From contig NZ_SOAG01000009.1 in NCBI RefSeq assembly GCF_004364575.1, positions 1-64,000 of the forward strand: a stretch of 64,000 bases of DNA. The letters are read 5' to 3'. Positions 52,733 through 61,169 of the stretch are shown here, piece by piece. Each line of letters starts with the position of its first letter. Within the stretch, counting starts at the first letter, position 1. The notes beneath the pieces were generated by a model. It saw only the letters and a list, made by a program, of their open reading frames with translations, was not told the DNA's origin and did no database searches. Position numbers and translations under genes: made by a program. The DNA is from Myroides indicus. Its GTDB lineage: Bacteria > Bacteroidota > Bacteroidia > Flavobacteriales > Flavobacteriaceae.

Positions 52733-54088
52733 ATGCGCATACATTTTATAGCCATTGGGGGCAGTGCAATGCACAATCTCGCCATGGCTTTACACGATAA
52801 AGGAGACATAGTAACCGGAAGCGATGATGCTGTTTTTGAACCTTCCCGATCGCGTTTGCTGGCAAAAGGATTGCTACCCGAACAAATGGGATGGTTTCCT
52901 GAAAAAATAACCAAGGATATTGATGTGGTTATTTTGGGAATGCACGCCAAAAAAGATAATCCCGAATTGCTGAAAGCACAAGAATTCGGATTAAAAGTTT
53001 ATTCTTATCCTGAGTTTATCTACGAGCATTCCAAAAATAAAACCCGCGTGGTTATTGGGGGTTCGCATGGAAAAACAACTATTACTTCCATGATTTTACA
53101 CGTGATGAATTATCACAACGTAGCTGTTGATTTCTTGGTAGGTGCACAGTTGGAGGGTTTTGACAATATGGTACACCTTACTCATGAAAATGACTTTATG
53201 GTGATAGAAGGAGACGAATATTTATCATCTCCTGCAGATTTAAGACCTAAATTTCATTTATATCAGCCCAATATTGCTTTGTTAAGCGGTATTGCATGGG
53301 ATCATATTAATGTTTTTCCAACGTTTGAAAATTATGTAGAGCAATTCAAAATTTTTATTGACAAAATTATCAATGGCGGTATTTTGGTTTATAATGAGGA
53401 AGATTCAGTTGTAAAAGAAATTGTTGAACAGTCTGAAAATACAATTCGCAGATTGCCTTATTCTACCCCTCCTTACACTATCAGTAACGGAATTACTTAT
53501 CTGGAGACTTCTGACGGAGATATGCCTTTGGAGATTTTTGGAGCACATAATCTCAATAATCTTAATGGTGCGAAGTGGATCTGCCAGAATATGGGAATTG
53601 ACGAGGCAGATTTTTATGAAGCAATAGCTACCTTTAAGGGAGCATCAAAACGGTTAGAAAAAATTGCTGAAAATAAATCAACTGTTGTTTTCAAAGATTT
53701 TGCACATTCGCCCAGTAAGGTCAAAGCAACGACAGAGGCAGTAAAAAATCAATATCCCGACAAAAAGTTGATCGCTCTTTTAGAATTACACACTTACAGC
53801 AGTCTGAATGTTGAATTTTTATCTCAATACCAGGGAGCATTAGATAAAGCAGATACAGCAGCAGTTTTCTATTCGCTGGAAGCTCTTAAAATAAAGAGAA
53901 TGCCCGAAATAAGCGCGGAACAGATGCAGGGTGCGTTTCAAAGGGAGGGATTGAAAACATTTACAAATGCTGCAGAGTTTAAACTGTTTTTGCAGACTTT
54001 GAATCTGGATAACGCAGTACTGCTGTTTATGAGTTCAGGAGATTACGGCGGTCTGGATTTAAATCAATACGTTGCCGAAAACATGTAG
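52733..54088 (+). CDS. mpl: UDP-N-acetylmuramate:tripeptide ligase (Mpl)
   Basis: 451 residues, Mur-ligase family, recycles murein tripeptide by joining it to UDP-MurNAc. HFIAIGGSAMHNLAMALHDK begins the Mur fold, GGSHGKTTITSMILHVMNYH is the ATP loop, and KDFAHSPSKVKATTEAV marks the ligase domain; EGDEYLSSPADLRPKF is present. The N-terminal three-domain layout matches Mpl rather than MurC by the start and the Mpl phrase, though MurC cannot be fully ruled out by eye. Confidence 0.88.
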   Translation: MRIHFIAIGGSAMHNLAMALHDKGDIVTGSDDAVFEPSRSRLLAKGLLPEQMGWFPEKITKDIDVVILGMHAKKDNPELLKAQEFGLKVYSYPEFIYEHSKNKTRVVIGGSHGKTTITSMILHVMNYHNVAVDFLVGAQLEGFDNMVHLTHENDFMVIEGDEYLSSPADLRPKFHLYQPNIALLSGIAWDHINVFPTFENYVEQFKIFIDKIINGGILVYNEEDSVVKEIVEQSENTIRRLPYSTPPYTISNGITYLETSDGDMPLEIFGAHNLNNLNGAKWICQNMGIDEADFYEAIATFKGASKRLEKIAENKSTVVFKDFAHSPSKVKATTEAVKNQYPDKKLIALLELHTYSSLNVEFLSQYQGALDKADTAAVFYSLEALKIKRMPEISAEQMQGAFQREGLKTFTNAAEFKLFLQTLNLDNAVLLFMSSGDYGGLDLNQYVAENM

Positions 54089-54152
54089 AAATTGTTTTTT
54101 AAGGCTCGGTTTTTGAGGTATGATTTTCAATGAATGAGTAGAAATGAAATAG

Positions 54153-54911
54153 ATGCTTATGGAAAATCAGAAGATACCGATAAACTTTTGGTCAGAAGAC
54201 GATCGCCCAAGAGAAAAACTCCTGACAAAAGGAAAAACTGCTTTAACAGATGCTGAATTACTGGCAATTTTAATCAATTCGGGCAACAGGAACGAATCGG
54301 CAGTAGATTTATGCCGAAGAATTTTACAGGATAACGGAAATAGTTTACCCGAATTGGCACGACTGAGTGAAAAACAATTGATGACGTATAAAGGAATAGG
54401 TGAAGCAAAGGCTTTATCTATCGTGGCTGCGCTGGAGCTTGGACAGCGAAGACGGATGCGCGAAGTAACAGTTTCTCAGAAAATAACCTGCAGTAAAGAT
54501 GTTTTTGAAATGATGCAGCCCAGAGTAGGAGAACTCAGTCATGAAGAGTTTTGGGTTATTTTGCTGAGCAATGCCAATCGGGTCAGGAAAATTGTAAAAA
54601 GCAGGGATATGCTGATTGAAGAGCGGTTTAACAGTCAAAAAGTAATAGATACTTTAAATATAAGCAAAGGAGGAATGACGGGAACAGTTTTAGATTTGCG
54701 TATTCTTTTTAAGTTGGCATTAGAATATCAGGCAACTGCAGTAATTCTCGTGCACAATCATCCCTCAGGCAAGCTCAAACCGAGCCATGCCGATATTCAG
54801 CTGACTAAAAAGGTAGTCGAAGCAGGTAAGATTATGGATATCGTTATTTTGGATCATTTTATCATTACCGAATTTGACTATTTTAGTTTTGCCGATAACG
54901 GACTGATTTAA
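54153..54911 (+). CDS. radC: RadC-family JAB domain protein
   Basis: 252 residues. Helix-hairpin-helix region at the N-terminus (YKGIGEAKALSIVAALELGQ) and a JAB/MPN metal-binding motif HNHPSGKLKPSHAD. Once thought a DNA-repair protein; function in most bacteria is unresolved. ATG 54153 or 54159 both fit. Same strand as mpl, 64 bp later. Confidence 0.92.
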   Translation: MLMENQKIPINFWSEDDRPREKLLTKGKTALTDAELLAILINSGNRNESAVDLCRRILQDNGNSLPELARLSEKQLMTYKGIGEAKALSIVAALELGQRRRMREVTVSQKITCSKDVFEMMQPRVGELSHEEFWVILLSNANRVRKIVKSRDMLIEERFNSQKVIDTLNISKGGMTGTVLDLRILFKLALEYQATAVILVHNHPSGKLKPSHADIQLTKKVVEAGKIMDIVILDHFIITEFDYFSFADNGLI

Positions 54912-54917
54912 AAAAAG

Positions 54918-54925
54918 TATCTTTG
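54918..54925 (+). promoter_or_regulatory. -7 promoter box for yjjG
   Basis: TATCTTTG, full TAnnTTTG match 7 bp before the ATG at 54933. The spacing is short, so the ATG at 54942 may be the real start. Confidence 0.45.
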
Positions 54926-54932
54926 TCGTTTA

Positions 54933-55643
54933 ATGAAAATGACTATGATATTTAAACCCTTTGACAACAAAACCGATATATTTTTTGACTTAGACCACAC
55001 TTTATGGGATTTTGAAAAAAATTCAGCTTTGGCATTTGAGCGCGTAATCGACGAGATGAAAATGCCCTTTTCTGTTGCTGATTTTTTGAGTCATTATGTT
55101 GTAATCAATGAAGAATATTGGCATAAATACAGTCTGAATCTTATTTCGCACGATGAACTGCGCGTCGGGCGGATCAGAGATACTTTTCAATATTTAAAAT
55201 ACGAGGGCAATACAGAAGAAATACTTCAGATAGGGGAGAGTTACTTAAAATATCTTCCTGACTACAACTATTTATTTGATGACGCTTTAGAGCTTTTAGA
55301 TTATCTACAGGATAAATACAGACTGCATATTATTACTAATGGATTTGATGAAGTACAACGCCAAAAGCTGATTAATTCAGGGATTAGCCATTATTTTATA
55401 ACCGTTACCAATTCGGAACTGGCAGGAGTTAAAAAACCGGATGCCGGAATTTTTACTTATGCGTTAAATCAGGCTAAGGTTTCCGTTGGCAATTCGGTAA
55501 TGATAGGCGACAATTTATTGGCAGATATTAAAGGTGCGCAAAACGTAGGAATGGATGTTATTTACTACAACGAGCACAATAAAAATATAACATCAGATTT
55601 AGTGCAGGTAAACAAACTCATTGATATTAAGGGGTTGTTATAG
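54933..55643 (+). CDS. yjjG: YjjG-family noncanonical pyrimidine nucleotidase (HAD)
   Basis: 236 residues. HAD motif I DIFFDLDHTLWDFEKN, motif II IITNGFDEVQ and motif III/IV GVKKPDAGIF with MIGDNLLADIKGAQNVGMDV. YjjG dephosphorylates pyrimidine 5'-nucleotides, especially non-canonical ones. Single gene; convergent with rarA. Confidence 0.9.
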   Translation: MKMTMIFKPFDNKTDIFFDLDHTLWDFEKNSALAFERVIDEMKMPFSVADFLSHYVVINEEYWHKYSLNLISHDELRVGRIRDTFQYLKYEGNTEEILQIGESYLKYLPDYNYLFDDALELLDYLQDKYRLHIITNGFDEVQRQKLINSGISHYFITVTNSELAGVKKPDAGIFTYALNQAKVSVGNSVMIGDNLLADIKGAQNVGMDVIYYNEHNKNITSDLVQVNKLIDIKGLL

Positions 55644-55678
55644 CTTTTATGTTTATAACCAAATACAACTTTTTATAA

Positions 55679-56956
55679 CTAATAGTTATATTTTAATTTC
55701 CATCTATTTTTTAAAAATTCCCGCGTAGCGTTTTCCCGTGCGTTTTGTCCGGGTTCATAAAAAACTGTACCACTGATTTCTTGCGGTAAAAACTCCTGGT
55801 TGACAAAATTGTTGGCGTAGTCGTGCGAGTATTTGTAATCTTCTCCGTAGCCCAGTTCTTTCATCAGCTTGGTAGGAGCGTTGCGCAAATGAATGGGAAC
55901 GGATAAATCTCCGGTTTGTTTTACCACTTGTTGTGCCTTGCCGATAGCTATATAAGATGAATTGCTTTTGGGAGACGTTGCCAGATATACGGTGCATTGG
56001 CTCAGCAATATTCTGCTTTCGGGATAACCGATGACAGACACTGCCTGAAACGTATTGTTTGCCATGATCAAAGCAGTAGGGTTTGCATTGCCGATGTCTT
56101 CTGAAGCGGCGATAAGCAATCTCCGGGCAATGAATTTTACATCTTCACCTCCTTCAATCATACGTGCCAGCCAATATACAGCACCGTTAGGATCACTCCC
56201 GCGAATAGACTTGATAAATGCCGAAACGATGTCATAATGCTGTTCACCGGTTTTGTCGTATAAGACCGTGTTTTTTTGCACAATTTTCATCACGGCATCG
56301 TTAGTTATTTCAATGCTTTCTTCCGGTATAGAATTGACAATCAGTTCAAATGTGTTGAGCAGTTTTCTTCCGTCGCCGCCAGAAACCCTAAACAGGGCTT
56401 CAGTTTCTGTAAGTGTGATTTTTTTACGCTTTATTTTATCGTCTTTCTCCATCGCTCTCTCCAAAAGCGCCTGTAAATCGTCTTTGGTAAACGGATTAAG
56501 CGTGTAAACCTGACATCGTGAAAGCAGGGCGGGAATCACCTCAAAACTTGGATTTTCGGTAGTTGCACCAATCAGCGTAATCCAGCCCCGTTCTACTGCT
56601 GCCAGCAGAGAATCCTGTTGTGATTTGCTAAAGCGATGAATTTCGTCAATAAACAAAATAGGGTTGCGGGCAGTGAATAATCCGGAATTGGTTTTGGCTT
56701 TTTCAATGACTTCCCTCACGTCTTTTACGCCCGAGTTAATAGCACTTAACGCATAAAAAGGTCTTTCGCTTTCTTTGGCAATGATTTCTGCCAAGGTGGT
56801 TTTTCCCGTTCCGGGAGGTCCCCAAAAAATGAGTGAAGGAATAAATCCTGTTTTTAACTGACGAGTCAAAATGCCATTTTCGCCTGCCAGATGCGATTGA
56901 CTGATATAATCCGATAAAGCCTGAGGTCTTACTCTTTCTGCTAAGGGTGCTTCCAT
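55679..56956 (-). CDS. rarA: Replication-associated recombination protein A (AAA+ ATPase)
   Basis: 425 residues. Walker [19 protein letters not shown], Walker [21 protein letters not shown], and [20 protein letters not shown] (sensor/arginine-finger block), with the C-terminal RarA domain ([33 protein letters not shown]). Acts at stalled replication forks. ATG 56956 gives [11 protein letters not shown]. Confidence 0.93.
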   Translation of the reverse strand: MEAPLAERVRPQALSDYISQSHLAGENGILTRQLKTGFIPSLIFWGPPGTGKTTLAEIIAKESERPFYALSAINSGVKDVREVIEKAKTNSGLFTARNPILFIDEIHRFSKSQQDSLLAAVERGWITLIGATTENPSFEVIPALLSRCQVYTLNPFTKDDLQALLERAMEKDDKIKRKKITLTETEALFRVSGGDGRKLLNTFELIVNSIPEESIEITNDAVMKIVQKNTVLYDKTGEQHYDIVSAFIKSIRGSDPNGAVYWLARMIEGGEDVKFIARRLLIAASEDIGNANPTALIMANNTFQAVSVIGYPESRILLSQCTVYLATSPKSNSSYIAIGKAQQVVKQTGDLSVPIHLRNAPTKLMKELGYGEDYKYSHDYANNFVNQEFLPQEISGTVFYEPGQNARENATREFLKNRWKLKYNY

Positions 56957-57071
56957 GATCCGATGTATGAGTTACAAAAATACAATCTCTGGCGACGAAT
57001 TAAAAATTAAAATTTGCAATCGGAGAGCAGAAGCTGTTAATTGGATTTTTAAAACCCGAGCTCAAATCTCA

Positions 57072-57434
57072 TTAAGCTTTCTTGTTATCAAATGTTTTTT
57101 TGAGGGCTTTTTCGGTTTTATAAATAACAATAGCCATTCCGATGACAAATATACCTACAGCTAATAAACCCAAAAAAGGCTCTTCTAATTGAATTTTAAC
57201 AAACAAGGAAAGAAGGGCTAAAAAGAATAAAACAGCGCCCAAAATCAACATTAATTTACCCGAATAAAGATGTGCAAAATCCCAATGTTCCTGACCGCTC
57301 ATGGATCTTTTAGTTCTATAACCATAAATAAAGTTTATTGTTTTGGGTGGTTTAAACCGAAACAAATATCCTGAAATTAAAGTAATAAAAGCGACAAAAA
57401 ATAAGATGACAGAGATACTATCTTCGGGGTTCAT
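57072..57434 (-). CDS. SdpI-family membrane protein
   Basis: 120 residues with three or four hydrophobic segments. The SdpI C-terminal motif is visible in NFIYGYRTKRSMSGQEHWDFAH. SdpI proteins confer immunity to a killing factor in Bacillus and regulate it; many Bacteroidota have them without a known toxin. It is downstream of an SdpI-like pseudogene in the same orientation. Confidence 0.85.
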   Translation of the reverse strand: MNPEDSISVILFFVAFITLISGYLFRFKPPKTINFIYGYRTKRSMSGQEHWDFAHLYSGKLMLILGAVLFFLALLSLFVKIQLEEPFLGLLAVGIFVIGMAIVIYKTEKALKKTFDNKKA

Positions 57435-57450
57435 AAAGCGTTTTTTTAGT

Positions 57451-57779
57451 TTATTTAAATTTGTTTTTTAATGCTTTTTCGGTTTTGAAAATGGAAATAC
57501 AAGGAACAAAAAGGCTAAAAGCTACAATCGCTCCTAAAATATAGGATGTATAAATATCTCCGTCCGGAATAATAAACAATAAGGGTAAACTTACACATAA
57601 CCACAATCCGGAACGAATGAGTTCTTTAGCTGCTTTTTTTGAGCAAAATGCCAGTGCTCTTGACTTTTCATCGCATTCTTGGTACGATAACCATAAATAT
57701 AGTTGATGTGTTTAGGCAAGTTTCTTTTAAAGAGCATCCCTGTGCCAATTGAACAAGCCGCTACAAATAGAATACTTAA
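57451..57779 (-). pseudogene. SdpI-family paralogue, frameshifted and lacking ATG
   Basis: Minus-strand conceptual translation: SILFVAACSIGTGMLFKRN, then NYIYGYRTKNAMKSQEHWHFA, a paralogue of the next gene. The frame shifts in the A7 run (CAAAAAAAGCAGC) after HFAQ; with one extra A it continues to FKTEKALKNKFK and stops at 57451. At the 5' end the bases read ATAATTTAAG, where a G after AT would give ATG AAT TTA. Two small lesions in one short gene indicate decay or sequence errors. Confidence 0.8.
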
Positions 57780-57834
57780 ATTATTTTATGGTTTGAAACC
57801 CTTTATTTGCAATATATATAATTTTGCCCTTTAA

Positions 57835-57902
57835 TAACAATGCAGATATTCAAAAGCGGCTTTCAGATATACTAAAGCGGCTTTTGAATATCTGCATTGT
57901 TA
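57835..57902. repeat. 68-bp inverted repeat with 23-bp arms
   Basis: Left arm 57835-57857 and right arm 57880-57902 are perfect reverse complements (TAACAATGCAGATATTCAAA / TTTGAATATCTGCATTGTTA ends). The inner part has AAAGCGGCTTT twice, once in each arm's edge, around CAGATATACT. No target-site duplication was found. The element covers the stop codon of the small gene at 57872. It could be a terminator, a miniature mobile element or a protein-binding site. Confidence 0.85.
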
Positions 57903-58225
57903 GAGCATGTTATGTTTTTTAGTACAATATATTTTTTTCTTAAAAAGGTTATATAAAAAAGATAGAAGAAAATAAATTTGAAACCAGTGCAAGATGGAGT
58001 TGCCAGTAAGATTACATTATTTTCATTCAACTGATTTAGTTGTACAATATTGCTGTAACACCAATCAATTTTTAGCTGAACAGTTGCATTGTAGGGGATA
58101 TTATCAAATTCTACGATAGAATTATTGGCGACTTGCCCTACAATTTTATTGTTTATAATAACTTGATAATTTCGTAATAAATCTGGATAAGTATTTTGTC
58201 TTTTTATAGTTAACTTTGCCATCAT
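57872..58225 (-). CDS. Small membrane protein coupled to upstream lipoprotein gene
   Basis: 117 residues from the ATG at 58225 (a second ATG follows). The N-terminal part is a beta domain (NYQVIINNKIVGQVANNS, TVQLKIDWCYSNIVQ), a pattern seen in many short Bacteroidota proteins, followed by one transmembrane segment (FKFIFFYLFYITFL). The start is 2 bp after the stop of the lipoprotein gene, so translation is likely coupled. The C-terminal end lies inside the palindrome at 57835-57902, and the last about 15 residues may be altered by it. Confidence 0.65.
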   Translation of the reverse strand: MMAKLTIKRQNTYPDLLRNYQVIINNKIVGQVANNSIVEFDNIPYNATVQLKIDWCYSNIVQLNQLNENNVILLATPSCTGFKFIFFYLFYITFLRKKYIVLKNITCSNNADIQKPL

Positions 58226-58227
58226 TA

Positions 58228-59013
58228 TTAGATCCGACTTGATAAGTAAGCAACTGAAGAAGCAATTATTGCAGCATTTATGCCAACGACCCCTGCTCCA
58301 AGTGGTCCTGCTACAACACCACCCCAAATAGCTCCTTTATATCCTCCAGCAGCATCTGCAACTGCTAGAGAAAACCAACCCCTCGAACTGTAAAGTTCAT
58401 TTTCAAAATTGTCTGATTCATACCAATATTTATAAGAGTCCTTTGCTATCGCAGATGTTACTAGTATTATCGTTAATTCAATTTCTGAAATAGCGCTATT
58501 ATTAGCATCATTTTCTATTATATTCAATCTGTCATATAAATCTGCATATGATGTGGCTTTAGTTAATGAATTGTTAATTTGTGAAATTTTATCATTAAAA
58601 AATTGTGATTTATTTCTATCAGTCTCAAAAGCATGCAAATTTCTTACGAATTGTAAATCAATAAAGTTTAAGTCAGCAAGACTTTTACTAGCTGAATGTT
58701 CATTTCCTTGGAATTTAATCTTTTTATCACTTAAAAAATTAACTGTTTTCATTTTTACAAAATTTAGTAAAGCAACAGTATCAATTTCATTATTTGAATC
58801 TTTAAAACTTCTAATATTTATTTCATCTTCGAATTCTCTAATTATATAAGTTAAACCTTCACTATGTAGATTTCCATAATGATTCATTTCGTCTCTATCA
58901 AATAAATTAACTTCTCTTTTGTTAGATGGCTTAATTTCTTCTGAATTTTCGTTAGAAGAACAGCCTAATAATGTTCCCACTAACATAAATGTGATGATGC
59001 TTAATTTTTTCAT
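58228..59013 (-). CDS. Lipoprotein with hydrophobic glycine-rich C-terminal segment
   Basis: 261 residues. Lipobox LLGCSS near residue 18, then a mostly helical middle (SDKKIKFQGNEHSAS, FNDKISQINNSLTKATSY). The last 45 residues form a glycine/alanine-rich hydrophobic stretch: AAGGYKGAIWGGVVAGPLGA and INAAIIASSVAYL, resembling a glycine-zipper or class II bacteriocin-like segment. No maturation cleavage site is visible. The downstream small gene is coupled to it. Possible toxin/immunity or membrane-inserting lipoprotein, but this is inference. Confidence 0.75.
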   Translation of the reverse strand: MKKLSIITFMLVGTLLGCSSNENSEEIKPSNKREVNLFDRDEMNHYGNLHSEGLTYIIREFEDEINIRSFKDSNNEIDTVALLNFVKMKTVNFLSDKKIKFQGNEHSASKSLADLNFIDLQFVRNLHAFETDRNKSQFFNDKISQINNSLTKATSYADLYDRLNIIENDANNSAISEIELTIILVTSAIAKDSYKYWYESDNFENELYSSRGWFSLAVADAAGGYKGAIWGGVVAGPLGAGVVGINAAIIASSVAYLSSRI

Positions 59014-59319
59014 TGTTCTTAATTTTAATAATTATTTTTGTATTTCAATATAGTTTTATAATGCATGGTCAATCCTTTTGAACCGTTTACTTTTTAAAAT
59101 ATGGTATAACACCCAAATATTGATAATGCTACAGCAATACATTTATTTATTAAGCTGTTTTTCAAGTGGTTCATAATTAGATTTTTAATGTGTCTTGGAA
59201 CAAACATAGTTAAAAAAGTATAATAAACAAAAATTAACATTGTTTTTATAATAAAGTATTTTTAATAATCTATTTTTTATCTTTATATTTTCAGATTAAA
59301 AAAACGGAGAGGAAAAAAT
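59014..59319. other. Intergenic region upstream of rhomboid gene
   Basis: 306 bp, AT-rich, divergent between the lipoprotein gene and the rhomboid gene. A TATCTTTA box at 59280-59287 is a one-mismatch promoter candidate for the rhomboid gene. Nothing else recognised. Confidence 0.45.
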
Positions 59320-60093
59320 ATGGAGAATAAAACGGCGTCTGTTTCATTTAATATCGTGATTTTGCCAATACTCTTTTTAATGGCTATCTGGTTGGTGTAT
59401 TGGCTGGACTGGCGCGATTATTTACAGTTATATCAATATGGCGTTTATCCGAGAACGCTGAGTGGTTTGCGGGGCGTTGTTTTTAGTCCTTTTATTCATG
59501 GAGGGCTGCGACACCTTTACAATAATTCTATTGCTATTTTTGTTTTGTTGTTGATGCTCCAATATTTTTATAAAAAGCAGGTTTGGCAAGTAATTGGATG
59601 GGGAATTTTGCTTTCGGGACTGGGGACGTGGCTGATTGCTCGTTCGAGTTATCACATTGGCGCCAGCGGATTGATTTATGTTTTGGTGAGCTTTATGTTT
59701 TTTAAGGGGATACAAAGCAGGCATTTTCGGTTAGTAGCTCTTTCACTGGTGATTGTTGTGCTGTATGGAAGTATGGTTTGGTATATGTTTCCCGATACGG
59801 AAGACGGTATTTCGTGGGAAGGGCATTTAAGCGGTTTTGTTACTGGATTGTTGCTGACACTGTTTTTAAAAGCACCTGAATTTGCCCAAAAAACATATAA
59901 GTACGACTGGCAGCATCCTGATTTTGATCCGCAGCAAGATCCTTTTATCAAGTGTTTTGACGAAAACGGAAACTATATTATTATCCCTAAAGAAACACTG
60001 GAAGAACGCTGGAAAAGAGATATTAGAAATCCCTATCGCATTACACTGCCGGTAATTTATACAAAAAATACCTGTGGTTTTGATATGGTATAA
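59320..60093 (+). CDS. Rhomboid-family intramembrane serine protease
   Basis: 257 residues with six predicted helices. The catalytic Ser is in HIGASGLIYVL (GxSG) and the His in WEGHLSGFVTG; N-terminal FIHGGLRHLYNNSIAIF is the rhomboid HxxxN region. It cleaves membrane-spanning substrates within the bilayer. A soluble C-terminal tail of about 60 residues is unusual but seen in Bacteroidota. A terminator hairpin follows. Confidence 0.9.
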   Translation: MENKTASVSFNIVILPILFLMAIWLVYWLDWRDYLQLYQYGVYPRTLSGLRGVVFSPFIHGGLRHLYNNSIAIFVLLLMLQYFYKKQVWQVIGWGILLSGLGTWLIARSSYHIGASGLIYVLVSFMFFKGIQSRHFRLVALSLVIVVLYGSMVWYMFPDTEDGISWEGHLSGFVTGLLLTLFLKAPEFAQKTYKYDWQHPDFDPQQDPFIKCFDENGNYIIIPKETLEERWKRDIRNPYRITLPVIYTKNTCGFDMV

Positions 60094-60115
60094 GTTTTAA
60101 AGCGCTCCCTATACA

Positions 60116-60145
60116 AAGATGCTGCCTAAAATCAGGCAGCATCTT
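60116..60145. terminator. Hairpin after rhomboid gene
   Basis: Perfect 12-bp stem AAGATGCTGCCT/AGGCAGCATCTT with loop AAAATC. The T tract is short, so termination is likely but not certain. Confidence 0.6.
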
Positions 60146-60255
60146 GAACTAATCACCAAACATTTGAGAATATTCTATTCCCTGTTGAAATTAAAGTATC
60201 GTGCTTTTAAAACTTATCGTGCAATTGTAAAGTAGAAGGAGTGGTTACATTGTTG

Positions 60256-61008
60256 TTAATCATGTTTTGTTACTTCTACTATTCCGTGAACGCGAAGTGC
60301 TTTTTTTACACCGTTTTCATCTTTATATCCTATTCTTACATTATTAAAGGTGAATGAAACCTTTTTAGGGAGTACTCCATAATGTGGATCTGTATAAAAG
60401 TCTTTAGAAGGATTTACACTGACAGAACCTTGACTATAATCCCATTTTTCTGTGCTATACTCAGGAAGGGTCACCCCGGGAGCAGTAAGTTCAACTTTCC
60501 ACCTGTTGTACTGCCAAGTAGTATCAAAATCCTCCGCTGTAATTTCGAGTGATTCATTAAAACAGGAGTTGTCAGTTGCAATGTCTATACTGGCAGGAGT
60601 AGGGCTCAGATGTAGCATCCATGCTTTCTTTTTATATTTCTCATCCTTTCCAATTGTCAGATAGCAAGCTGTTGCCGGATTTAGAATAACACTCAAATCA
60701 TTAGAAAAAGAAAAAACGGGTTCACTATCTGTTAAAGGGTCATCTCCATCAAATATAAACAACCCAACTTCACTGATATAAGGATATTCTATGTGAGAAT
60801 CGTCATTATCCCCATCATCATCGTTATCATTATTATCGCCCCCATTGCCGTCGTCATTATCATCCCCACCGTCATTGTTTCCGTCATCATCAGACGTCTG
60901 GACTGGTACAGCATCATCACCGGAACAACTATTGGTTGTTACCTGCAAGACCAAGAGTGGAAGGCATAACAGAATAAGCCGAACCACCATAAAATAAAAT
61001 TTATGCAT
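60256..61008 (-). CDS. Surface lipoprotein with Asp/Asn-rich linker
   Basis: 250 residues. Hydrophobic signal and lipobox-like TNSCSG, then an extremely acidic Asp/Asn/Gly linker (residues about 40-75, alternating Asp, Asn and Gly) and a C-terminal beta domain ending VRVGIYKDENG-type (actual: NVRIGYKDENGVKKAL). The last gene of the array; leader shared with the gene at 61170. Function unknown; probable surface-exposed. Confidence 0.75.
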   Translation of the reverse strand: MHKFYFMVVRLILLCLPLLVLQVTTNSCSGDDAVPVQTSDDDGNNDGGDDNDDGNGGDNNDNDDDGDNDDSHIEYPYISEVGLFIFDGDDPLTDSEPVFSFSNDLSVILNPATACYLTIGKDEKYKKKAWMLHLSPTPASIDIATDNSCFNESLEITAEDFDTTWQYNRWKVELTAPGVTLPEYSTEKWDYSQGSVSVNPSKDFYTDPHYGVLPKKVSFTFNNVRIGYKDENGVKKALRVHGIVEVTKHD

Positions 61009-61025
61009 AATATTAAAGAATTTAA

Positions 61026-61112
61026 TTTTTAAAGTTGTTTAATTTTAAAGCTTAATGATAGGAGAAAAATACCCCCGAAAGAGTATTTTTAACTAATTAA
61101 GGGGTTATGAAA
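61026..61112 (-). promoter_or_regulatory. Homologous leader with hairpin (copy 2)
   Basis: Shares about 85 bp of similar sequence with 62736-62827. Contains a hairpin at 61065-61090 whose arms are AAAAATAC and GTATTTTT around a CCCCGAAAG loop. It lies 18 to 104 nt upstream of the gene starting at 61008. It may be a promoter-linked control element or the terminator of the preceding gene. Confidence 0.55.
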
Positions 61113-61169
61113 AAATTATGGTTTACAAGTACAATTGCGACCCCTTTTATCAGCAGTTTGACAAACTAT

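Noticed and set aside
58226-58327. N-terminal extension of the small membrane protein into the lipoprotein gene
   Set aside because: The Cys/Trp-rich extension is the lipoprotein gene in another frame; ATG 58225 is 2 bp after its stop.
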